DNA of 64,000 nucleotides from Streptococcus oralis (GTDB lineage Bacteria; Bacillota; Bacilli; Lactobacillales; Streptococcaceae): NCBI RefSeq assembly GCF_001578935.1, contig NZ_KQ969522.1, positions 367,426 to 431,425 of the forward strand, read 5' to 3'. Shown piece by piece: positions 9,360 to 17,336 of this stretch (position 1 is its first letter; each line of letters starts with the position of its first letter). The notes under the pieces were generated by a model. It saw only the letters and a program-made list of their open reading frames with translations, ran no database searches and was not told where the DNA came from. The position numbers and the translations under genes were made by a program.

Positions 9360-9656
9360 TCAGTAACCATAGCGAATCACAGATAATTCTCTCAATTTTT
9401 TGATTTGCTTAGCTTGACTTTCTGACAAACCCAGCTTGTTATCAATCAACACACGTGAGATGTCAACATTCATTTGGCTCAGAATAAATGGAGTAGAGGT
9501 CCCATCGTCCTCTAATCGTTTTTTATAAATCACTAACTGATTTTTCAGGGGAGCAAGTTGAGGCGCAGCCTTTATATCTTCCAATAGATGATCAATGATG
9601 GTCATGGCTTCACAACGCCTTTCGCTTCCTCCAGCGAACCATTTTAATGGTGTCAT
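9360..9656 (-). CDS. Class II bacteriocin immunity protein (EntA_Immun-like)
   Basis: A 98-residue, mostly helical cytosolic protein resembling the enterocin A / pediocin immunity family (four-helix bundle; AMTIIDHLLEDI, LSESQAKQIKKLREL). Such proteins protect the cell from pore-forming class IIa-type bacteriocins by occupying the mannose-PTS receptor. The ATG at 9656 is preferred to 9662 because the AGGAGG site is only 3 bases from the latter. No bacteriocin gene with a double-glycine leader is visible nearby, so this is an orphan immunity gene, followed by a CPBP protease gene read on the same strand. Confidence 0.82.
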   Translation of the reverse strand: MTPLKWFAGGSERRCEAMTIIDHLLEDIKAAPQLAPLKNQLVIYKKRLEDDGTSTPFILSQMNVDISRVLIDNKLGLSESQAKQIKKLRELSVIRYGY

Positions 9657-9724
9657 TCTCATTTTCCTCCTGAAATTCGCTTATAAATTGAAAAACTATA
9701 ATTCCTAACTCTCCAGTCAGTATT

Positions 9725-10414
9725 TTACCCAAACACCCTATGTAAAAAAGTCAGCAAAAATGGCAAGGTCGCTACAATATTATTGATCACATGCACCGCA
9801 TAGGAAGGATAAATGCTCTTGGTATAGCGGGTCAAACCAGCAAAGATGATTCCAAATGTTGCAAAGACCAAGATATCTAACAAACTAGGCAGGCTTGAAA
9901 AATGAGGAAGAGCAAATAAAATTGACGGAAGAAGCAAATCAAGGCCAAATCTCGAATGCTTAAAAAAGGCGTGTTGCAGTAATCCTCTATAGATTAGCTC
10001 TTCCATAAGTGGAGTCAGAAAGAACAAAGTTATATAGATACCTAGCTCAGCAAAGTTGGTCCCACTATAACCGATCAATACGGCCCAACCTTCAGCAGTT
10101 GACTGAACATGTTTAGCTGTCTGAACGTTAAAAGAGATCTGGAGCACTACCACTAATACTGTCAAAATCGAATACCAAAGCCATTTTTTTCTTGGAATGC
10201 GAAAGAGATAACCATGGCCTGTCTTAACCAGAATCCAAATCATGACTCCGCTAAATAGCAAACTCAAGATATTTTGAATCCAGACGAAATTGCCAATCTG
10301 GGAAGAAAATTGCCAATAATTTTGAACAATAAGCGTCAGCTTAGAAAGGCCAAATACGAAAAATAGGTAAGAGAGGACAGCACTTATTTTGAATAGAAGA
10401 CGATATTTTTTCAT
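9725..10414 (-). CDS. CPBP-family intramembrane metalloprotease (Abi/CAAX-like)
   Basis: 229 residues with about six to seven membrane helices. The CPBP motifs are present in order: EELIYRG (catalytic Glu-Glu and Arg), the LFALPHF His motif, and HVINNIV near the C-terminus. In streptococci these proteins often sit in bacteriocin immunity regions (Blp/Pnc type), and here it lies directly upstream of an immunity gene. Whether it provides immunity or processes a peptide cannot be told. Confidence 0.87.
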   Translation of the reverse strand: MKKYRLLFKISAVLSYLFFVFGLSKLTLIVQNYWQFSSQIGNFVWIQNILSLLFSGVMIWILVKTGHGYLFRIPRKKWLWYSILTVLVVVLQISFNVQTAKHVQSTAEGWAVLIGYSGTNFAELGIYITLFFLTPLMEELIYRGLLQHAFFKHSRFGLDLLLPSILFALPHFSSLPSLLDILVFATFGIIFAGLTRYTKSIYPSYAVHVINNIVATLPFLLTFLHRVFG

Positions 10415-10486
10415 AATAAATCCCCTATAGATGTATGTGTATCACATCGTCGAAACTCTTAGAACCACTCTTTTCATGTTTACATC

Positions 10487-10541
10487 CTAAAAACCACTAC
10501 CTCCCCTAGAGAACTAAGGAAGGCAGTGATCACATTTTTAG
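10487..10541. other. Long imperfect inverted repeat between ngtS and the CPBP gene
   Basis: CCTAAAAA at the left pairs with TTTTTAGG at the right, with further partial pairing inside (AGTGG..AGG against CCT..CACT). No T run follows the stem on the minus strand, so it is not a standard terminator. It may be a processed 3' end of ngtS mRNA or an operator for the CPBP gene. The rest of the 168-base gap shows nothing clear. Confidence 0.4.
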
Positions 10542-10582
10542 GAATTAGGAATGAATACATGAAATCAATCAGGAGCTATTGA

Positions 10583-12061
10583 TTATTTATTTTTTAAAAA
10601 TTCATCGTATTGTTTTTGCATTTCGGTCAATACTTTATCGTAGGCACCTTCAGATTTCAATTTTTCCATCAATTCTGGAATTGCTTTTTCTGGGTCTACA
10701 GTACCTGTGTTGATAGCTGTATCGAATTGTTGCATTGTGTTAGAGATAGCAGAAATTTCAGATTTTACATTGTCAGTGTTAAAGATGAATCCAAGTGCTG
10801 GTGATTCTTTAGCTTCTGCCAATTCTTTCTTAGAATCTTCAATTTGTTTGTCTGTAACGTTTTCGTTGATGTAAAGAATCCAGTTATTACCAGTGTTCCA
10901 ACCTGACATGTGAGTGTTTCCTTTGTATCCGTCAAGAACTTTCACACGATTTTCTTTACCTTCAACTTTTTCCCAGTTCTTACCTTCTGGACCGTAAACA
11001 AGGCCGTTCAAGAGTTCTGGGTTAGTGTTCAAGAGGTTCAAGACTTCCATTGCTTTTTCTTTGTTCTTAGAGTTGTTTGAAATTACAAAGTTAGCAACTT
11101 GAGTTGTTTGGTTTTTCTTGATGAAGTTTGTGATTGGTTTGACTTGGATATCTTTGTTAGCAACACGTGAAAGGAGGCTGCTACCGTAGTCAGCTGGTCC
11201 TACTGTCTCTTCACGAACGAACCAAGTATCTTGTTGAAGGTCAAAGGTTGTGTCACTTGTTGCAACGTCTTTTGGAATGTAACCAGCTTCATAGAATTTG
11301 TGAAGAGTCTTCAAGTGTTCTTTGAAGCGTGGCACTTCGTAACGGTTGACAATCTTAGTAGTGTCGCCTTCAAGGTCGATAACAAATGGAAGTCCGTTTG
11401 GTACTGGATAGTCAAAGTTATCTGATGGGATGTAGTTCTTAGTAACTGCAAATGGTGTTACATCTGGAGCTTTTTCTTTGATTTCTTTCAAAACTGGTTC
11501 CAATGTTTCGTATGAAGTTACACCTGAAATGTCAATACCGTACTTAGCAAGGAGAGTTCCGTTGAAGGCAAAGTTTTGTGATGATGCAACGTTAGCCGCT
11601 ACTGGAACAGCATAAATTTTTCCGTTTACAGTGTTCCCTTTGATGTAAGCTGGGTCAAGTGCTTTGTAAAGCTCTGCTCCTTCTTTCTTGTACAAATCAG
11701 TCAAGTCAGCGTAAGCACCTTTTTGAGCATTTACAACATAGTTATCTGCAAAGGCGATATCATAGTTTTCACCAGATGATGTGATAACGGACATTTTCTT
11801 GCTGTAGTCACCCCAGCCAAGGTATTGGATATCTAGTTTAGCACCAACTTTTTCTTCGATGATTTTGTTTGCATTTTCTAGCAATTCATCCAAGTTATCT
11901 GGTTTGTCACCGATTTGATACATTTTCAAAACAGGTTTATCGCCTGAAGCTGAGTCAGCTGCTTTCTTGTTGTTCCCTTGCAAGTTTCCACAAGCAGCAA
12001 GACCAGCAGCCAAAGCAACTAAGCTAGCAGATGCAAAAGCATATTTTTTCCAGTTTTTCAT
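10583..12061 (-). CDS. ngtS: ABC transporter N-glycan/oligosaccharide-binding lipoprotein
   Basis: A 492-residue family 1 extracellular solute-binding lipoprotein. The signal peptide begins at MKNWKKYAFASAS and the lipobox is LAAGLAACG; the Cys would be lipidated. ATG 12061 is chosen because it is preceded by AAAAAAGGAG and opens a proper signal peptide; the open frame continues 41 codons further upstream. The protein is nearly identical in layout to pneumococcal SP_0092, which I recall as NgtS, the binding protein for de-mannosylated complex N-glycans. It follows two permease genes and neighbours all the glycosidases needed for that substrate. There is no ATPase gene, so it probably uses the shared MsmK-type ATPase (inference). 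Confidence 0.88.
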   Translation of the reverse strand: MKNWKKYAFASASLVALAAGLAACGNLQGNNKKAADSASGDKPVLKMYQIGDKPDNLDELLENANKIIEEKVGAKLDIQYLGWGDYSKKMSVITSSGENYDIAFADNYVVNAQKGAYADLTDLYKKEGAELYKALDPAYIKGNTVNGKIYAVPVAANVASSQNFAFNGTLLAKYGIDISGVTSYETLEPVLKEIKEKAPDVTPFAVTKNYIPSDNFDYPVPNGLPFVIDLEGDTTKIVNRYEVPRFKEHLKTLHKFYEAGYIPKDVATSDTTFDLQQDTWFVREETVGPADYGSSLLSRVANKDIQVKPITNFIKKNQTTQVANFVISNNSKNKEKAMEVLNLLNTNPELLNGLVYGPEGKNWEKVEGKENRVKVLDGYKGNTHMSGWNTGNNWILYINENVTDKQIEDSKKELAEAKESPALGFIFNTDNVKSEISAISNTMQQFDTAINTGTVDPEKAIPELMEKLKSEGAYDKVLTEMQKQYDEFLKNK

Positions 12062-12164
12062 GATAAAAACTCCTTTTTTATTTTTAAAGTTATAAACGAT
12101 ATTATAATAATAAAATTTGTTGACAGTACGAACTCGCAACGCTCGTTTTTTGTCAAAAATAATT

Positions 12165-13087
12165 CTATTCCTTGACACCACCAATGGTTAATCCTTTTAC
12201 AAAGTAGCGTTGGAAGAATGGGTAAAGAACAGCGATTGGAAGGGTAGCAACAACCACCATGGCCATACGACCGGTTTCTTTTGGTAGGGCAACAGCAATC
12301 TGACTAGATGTCCCAACAGATTTGGAAATGTAGTCCATGTTGTTTTGGATTTGCATGAGCAAATATTGGAGTGGATAAAGGTTGTCACTCTTAATGTAGA
12401 GGAGAGCGTTAAACCAATCATTCCAAAAACCAAGAGCTGTTAGCAAGGTGATAGTAGCAATACCTGGTAGGGACAAGGGCAAACAGATTTGGAAGAAAAT
12501 CCGTGCTTCACTAGCACCATCGATACGAGCAGATTCGAGAATGGCTTCTGGAATGGTCTTCTTGAAGAAGGAACGCATCAAGATGATGTTGAATGGTGAG
12601 AGAAGCATCGGAACAATCAAGGCCCAAACGGTATCACCCAGTTGAAGCAGGCGAGTGACCACGATATAGCCCGGTACCAAACCGGCGTTGAACAACATAC
12701 TAAGAAGTGCAAAGATGGTGAAGAAGCGACGGTATTTAAAGGTTGACCGTGAAATTGCATAGGCATAAGTCGTTGTGATAAAGACGTTCGTCACCGTTCC
12801 CACTACTGTAACAAAAACAGAGATAAAGAGAGATTGGAGAATCTTGTCTTTAAATTGTCCCAAGAAGACGAAGCCGTCTAGCCCAAATTTAGATGGGAAG
12901 AAACTATAGCCAACTTGTTGAAGAGTCGTTTCATCTGTGATCGAAATCATGATAACGAAGATAAAGGGCAAGATACAAGAAAGAGCGATCAAACCAGAGA
13001 TGATACTAAAGAAGATATCTGCTTTCTTGCTGAAGGAGTGAATGCCGACATTATCAATTTTTTCTTTTTAATTTTCTTTTTTGCCAT
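12165..13087 (-). CDS. ngtP2: Sugar ABC permease (MalG-like), frameshifted at codon ~9
   Basis: The carbohydrate ABC permease partner, about six membrane helices, with the EAA loop near EAILESARIDGASEARIFFQICLPL. The natural start is clear: AAAGGAGGAGAAT then ATG at 13087 (MAKKKIKK). But after eight codons the frame is wrong: an A6 run (13063-13058 on the minus strand) would need seven A to continue into IDNVGIHSFSKKADIFF and the rest of the protein. With one base added the gene is 307 codons plus stop, the family length. As given, the only intact frame begins at a TTG at 12992 and lacks the leader. It could be a sequencing error, a phase-variable tract, or rescued by a -1 slip on the A run, which would restore the frame exactly. 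Confidence 0.8.
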
Positions 13088-13100
13088 ATTCTCCTCCTTT

Positions 13101-14030
13101 CTAGAACAAAGCTGAGTTTGGATCGACTCGTCTTGCAAGTAAGTTTGATAGGATAACCAGAATCAAACCGACTACGGATTGGTAAAGACCAGCTGCTGAA
13201 GCCATACCGATATCTGCTGTCTGAGTCAAACCATTAAAGACATACACGTCCAAAACGTTGGTTACATTGTAAAGCTGACCAGCATTGTGGGGGATTTGAT
13301 AGAAGAGACCGAAGTCTGCGCGGAAGATATTTCCGACTGCAAGGATGGTCAAAACTGTTACAAGTGGAGTCAACTGAGGAATGGTTACGTTGCGAATACG
13401 TTGCCACTTGCTAGCCCCGTCCACTGTTGCCGCTTCGTAGTAGGTTGGGTCAATTCCCATGATTGTCGCATAGTACATGACACTGCTATATCCAAAGCCT
13501 TTCCAAATACCTAGGAAAAGGAGAAGGTATGGCCAAATGCCTAAGTCAGCATAGAAGTTGACTTCCTTCATGCCAATGGATGTTAGGAAATGGTTGAAGA
13601 CCCCTTTGTCAATGTTTAGGAAGGCATCTGTAAAGAAACTGATGATAACCCATGACAAGAAGTAAGGGAACAACATAGACGTTTGGAAAATCTTAACCAT
13701 TCTCTTAGAGCGAAGCTCACTGAGAATAATGGCAATCCCAACCGCCACAACCAAACCAATAAAGATGAAGCCAAGGTTGTAGAGAACGGTATTTCGAGTG
13801 ATGATAAAGGCATCTTTTGAACTAAACAAGAATCTGAAATTATCTAACCCGACCCATTTACTATTCACAATACTATCTATGAAACCATTACTGGTCATAT
13901 GGTAGTCTTTAAAGGCGACCACATTCCCAAATACTGGAATGTAAAAGAATAGAATCAACCAGAGTGCCCCTGGTAAAACCATCAAGAGAAAGATCCAGTT
14001 ATCTCTCAAGGTCTTTGAAAACTTTTTCAT
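13101..14030 (-). CDS. ngtP1: Sugar ABC permease (LplB/UgpA-like)
   Basis: A 309-residue permease with six helices and the EAA motif (DPTYYEAATVDGASKWQRIRNVTIPQL). The start follows GGGAGG. It is first in the importer operon (ngtP1-ngtP2-ngtS), directly behind a promoter with a perfect cre site. With the second permease it should form the channel for the oligosaccharide delivered by NgtS. The gap to the next permease is 13 bases. Confidence 0.9.
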   Translation of the reverse strand: MKKFSKTLRDNWIFLLMVLPGALWLILFFYIPVFGNVVAFKDYHMTSNGFIDSIVNSKWVGLDNFRFLFSSKDAFIITRNTVLYNLGFIFIGLVVAVGIAIILSELRSKRMVKIFQTSMLFPYFLSWVIISFFTDAFLNIDKGVFNHFLTSIGMKEVNFYADLGIWPYLLLFLGIWKGFGYSSVMYYATIMGIDPTYYEAATVDGASKWQRIRNVTIPQLTPLVTVLTILAVGNIFRADFGLFYQIPHNAGQLYNVTNVLDVYVFNGLTQTADIGMASAAGLYQSVVGLILVILSNLLARRVDPNSALF

Positions 14031-14081
14031 ACTTTCCTCCCTTTTTATTCCTAAAAACTGATTTCATCGAATTTTTAGGTT

Positions 14082-14129
14082 TGATAACGATTACATTATT
14101 AGTATACTCCTATTTGAAGGTCAGGTTAA
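14082..14129 (-). promoter_or_regulatory. Importer operon promoter with perfect cre site
   Basis: Minus strand: TTAACC (14129-14124), a 17-base spacer, TATACT (14106-14101), then ATGTAATCGTTATCA (14096-14082), which fits WTGNAANCGNWNNCW at every fixed position. The cre covers the expected transcription start, the usual place for CcpA repression. Confidence 0.8.
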
Positions 14130-14141
14130 ACTACTAATTAT

Positions 14142-14183
14142 AGAAAAAACTCCACAAATTATTTTATGTGGAGAAGTTTTTTA
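14142..14183 (-). terminator. Terminator downstream of the GH20 gene and BOX element
   Basis: CTCCACA / TGTGGAG core, extended outward by A-rich/T-rich arms. On the minus strand it ends glycosidase transcripts before the importer promoter. Confidence 0.75.
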
Positions 14184-14238
14184 TAAGAAATAGGTTTCAC
14201 GAGAAACACTCTGAGCAAAGGACACTGTTCTTATTTTT

Positions 14239-14390
14239 ATACTCAATGAAAATCAAAGAACAAACTAGGAAACTAGCCGCAAGCTGCTCAAAGCACTGCT
14301 TTGAGGTTGCAGATAAAACTGACGAAGTCAGTAACATCTATACGGCAAGGCGAAGCTGACGTGGTTTGAAGAGATTTTCGAAGAGTATTA
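14239..14390 (-). repeat. BOX repeat element (boxA end at right)
   Basis: A pneumococcal-type BOX element of about 152 bases. The reverse complement begins with the boxA signature ATACTCTTCGAAAATC and contains CGTCAGCTTCGCCTTGCCGT, close to the classical BOX primer site. Internal hairpins (CAAAGCACTGCTTTG; ACTGACGAAGTCAGT) are visible. Its right end overlaps the GH20 stop codon. A second copy at 20073-20226 has the same orientation. Confidence 0.93.
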
Positions 14391-16267
14391 AGTCGTATAA
14401 ATCGTCGATGCTGTCGCAATGGTATGCCACTGATTAGCTGTAGTTGCTGCGAAGTCTTTGTCTGCATAGAAGTCAGTAAATGGTAGGATTTCAACTTCTA
14501 GCTCGTCGATGCGGTCAATCTGACCAGACAGATAATCCTCTATGCGACTCTCTGCGCGTTTGATGCGTTGTAAGAGTCCGCCCATACGGATATCGACTGT
14601 ATCCAAGCCAAAGACCTTATTTTCTTTTAGCCATTGGTGGCTAAAGGTTTGGTGGAAATCTTCGATCTCGCTTCTGAGTTTTGGTAATTCTTGTCTGACG
14701 ATTTGCTGTAAGCTGACTTTGTCACCGGCTTTATAAGCTTCACGGATGCGTCGTCCCACATCCACTTTGCTACTTAAAATCTGGTTCAACTGGGCCTGAG
14801 TTTCAAAGAGGTAGGCATAGTCCCCAGCTTTTTCTTTGATTTCAGCAAGGATCACAGCAGCCTGAGCGAAGTGCGGTTTGTCCTGTTCAGGTGTCATGTG
14901 TCTATCAAGAATCGGGCAGAGAACATCCTGATAAAAAACATAGCGGTTGGGATTAATACCACTGAGATTGTCCGGCAAGTCTGGCAAGAGGTTGGCTAGG
15001 TCAATCTGCATGAAATCCTCAATTGATAGACCTGTATGGGTCTTGAAGTGAGCAGACAGACGGTCGAGGTCATTGCGGTAGCTGAGTTCTGCCCAGATTT
15101 GCAAGCTTGGTAGGATAGAGAACTGGGCTGTTTCACCACCATTGTCCCCCAACCCGTTACAATGACTTCTTTGATGTCATTGGCACGACAGGCTTTGTTG
15201 GCCTCGATAGCGATGAGACGGCTGAAATGGTTGTTGGGTGTGAAACCGATCCACTTCCAAGCACCACCTGCAAAGGCAATATCTTGGCTAATCTTGTGGT
15301 GATTGCGGAAATTGCGGTTGTATTTTTCCTCGCTATCCTGATAATAATCCCAGTAAACCAAGGTTACACGGTCTTTGAGACGGTCTAGGTAGACACGCGT
15401 TTCTTCCGGAATTTCCACATCACGGTCGTACTGGCCATCTGCTGACATGAGTTTAAAGAACATATCGCTCCACATCTGGCAATGGAAACCATACTTGTCT
15501 GCAATATCCAGCACGCGCTCCAAGTGTTGACACATGAGAAGACTACGGTCCACAACGCCATTCAAGATAAGGTAGCGTCCCAAGCCAACCAAGTGGGCTT
15601 CATCCATCCCGATATTGACCTTGCGAGTCTGAAGTTTAGACAGAGTGGCAAACATCCCGTCAATCAAATCATAAACTTTTTCTTCACCGATAAGGAGAAT
15701 GTCCTCTACATCACGGAGTTCCTGCACTTCCTTGATACCCCATTTGACAAAGGCCGACAAGTGGGCCAAGGTCTGGATACAGGGCACAAAGGTCATATCA
15801 AACTGCTGGGCGTAGGTTTCGATTTCCTGTAATTCCTCAGCCGAGTAAGCTCCACGGAAGTAACCAAAGTATGGTTGCCCTTCAATCTGGTAGGTGTCTT
15901 CCATATAGAGCTCGAAGGTTGAGTAGCCCATGAGAGCCAAGACCTCAATCATCTGCTTGGCAGAAGCGACATTCAAAACTGCATTGCGGGAACAGTCTGC
16001 CATGTAAGCCAAATCTTCATAAGCCGCCTGCTCCTCAATCGCTACTTTATCACCTTCTACTAGAGCTGTTGCTAATAAAGACAAGGCGCGGTAAAGTTGG
16101 TGAGGTTTGCGATAGGTTAGTTGATAGTGTCCACCTTCACCCTTGATAGAGATAGAGGCTTGGTCAGACTGAGCGACTGCCACTTCCACATCTGGTAAAG
16201 AGATATGTTTTGTCAGCAAGTCGATTGCCTGAGTTTGTTTGGGACTAAGTCCTGTAAAAATTACCAT
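14388..16267 (-). pseudogene. GH20 exo-beta-N-acetylhexosaminidase, single-base frameshift
   Basis: A cytosolic GH20 enzyme (pneumococcal GH20C / SP_2141 type) that removes terminal GlcNAc or GalNAc from imported glycans. The start ATG 16267 follows AGGAGG. The catalytic Asp-Glu pair is in [10 protein letters not shown] (about residue 235). At 15146-15150 the run is G5 on the coding strand; a sixth G is needed to go from VIVTGWG into [16 protein letters not shown]. Adding one base gives a continuous frame of about 626 residues, the family length, so only this base separates it from an intact gene. As given, translation ends about 48 residues past the shift. Active-site residues precede it, but the C-terminal third would be lost. 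The stop codon overlaps a BOX end. The gene start overlaps the ROK gene by 7 bases. Confidence 0.85.
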
Positions 16268-17130
16268 TCTTTTTCCTCCTGTAACCAATTGACTAAAGCA
16301 CCGTAAAGATTGGCATCTGCATGATAAGTACAGGCCCGAATAAGGGGTGCAACAGTATATTCTTCATAGTCTTCTACAAGTTTGTCAACAGCTTTTTTGA
16401 CACCTGCGATAAAATCAGAATTTTGACTGATAGAGCCACCCAAACTAATCACATCAGGATCGATAAGATATTGGATATTAAGCAGTCCTTGAGCCAAATT
16501 GCGATTCATGCGGCCAATAGCTTCTTGACAAAGGGCATTGCCTGCCGCCGCCTCTTGGTAAATCTTGCGTCCGTCCCAATCGGTTCGACCAGATTTTTCA
16601 ATCACATGCCGAACAAGGCTACCTGTTGAGGCTAATTGCGACCAGTTATTGAGATTTTCAGCAGGTGCAAGAGTAGTCATATAGCCAAATTCTCCTCCCA
16701 AGCCGTGGCGACCTCGATGCAGCTTACCATTGATAATCATAGCACCACCAATCCCTGTCCCGACGACAACACAAGCTGCATTTCCAATCTCTGGGTGAGC
16801 TAGTAATTCACTGAGTCCGACACAGTTGGCATCGTTTTCCAGATGAACAGGAATCTGGTAGCGCCTGAGTGTTTCATACCAAGAAAATCCGTGTATATAA
16901 GGAACAGCACTAAATCCGTCAATCACACCTGTCTCTTGATTTACCGCTCCTGGGACACTCATGGCAATCCCACGGTAAGTTTGCGCTGATAAGTATTGGT
17001 CTAACCAAGTAAGTAAATCCTCCAAACTTTCTGGTGTTGGGGTACTTGCCTTATCCAGTATTTTTCCATCAGGAGTTAGACTGGCAAACTTAATGCCAGT
17101 TCCTCCAATATCAATCGTTGCGATAGTCAT
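16261..17130 (-). CDS. ROK-family sugar kinase
   Basis: 289 residues. Seen: the phosphate-binding opening [12 protein letters not shown], the catalytic Asp in [14 protein letters not shown], and the [12 protein letters not shown] and [13 protein letters not shown] motifs. The Cys-rich zinc loop of many ROK proteins (CxCGxxGCxE) is not seen. It lacks a helix-turn-helix domain, so it is a kinase, not a repressor; it likely phosphorylates mannose or another sugar released by the neighbouring glycosidases (inference). ATG 17130 is chosen over a GTG at 17142; neither has a strong ribosome site. Between it and the GH38 gene lies a 206-base gap with no clear promoter. Confidence 0.88.
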   Translation of the reverse strand: MTIATIDIGGTGIKFASLTPDGKILDKASTPTPESLEDLLTWLDQYLSAQTYRGIAMSVPGAVNQETGVIDGFSAVPYIHGFSWYETLRRYQIPVHLENDANCVGLSELLAHPEIGNAACVVVGTGIGGAMIINGKLHRGRHGLGGEFGYMTTLAPAENLNNWSQLASTGSLVRHVIEKSGRTDWDGRKIYQEAAAGNALCQEAIGRMNRNLAQGLLNIQYLIDPDVISLGGSISQNSDFIAGVKKAVDKLVEDYEEYTVAPLIRACTYHADANLYGALVNWLQEEKEW

Positions 17131-17336
17131 TATTTTTACCACAATAAGGAGCGAAAAACATTCATTTTTGTGTTTCCGCTCCCCTTTCTATGTCATAGTG
17201 TCTATTCTATATTTTCATCCAGCTTGTCTTTGTAGTTCACATATCAGAAAATCTATGCTTGCATGCTACAACAAAAACTGTTTGCCTACAAGATTAGTAA
17301 ACAACTACTGCGATGGCTGGAATTCTTTAGAAAAGT

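Noticed and set aside
14168-14359. 63-residue frame across the terminator and BOX element
   Set aside because: It is non-coding repeat DNA; similar frames arise in any BOX copy.
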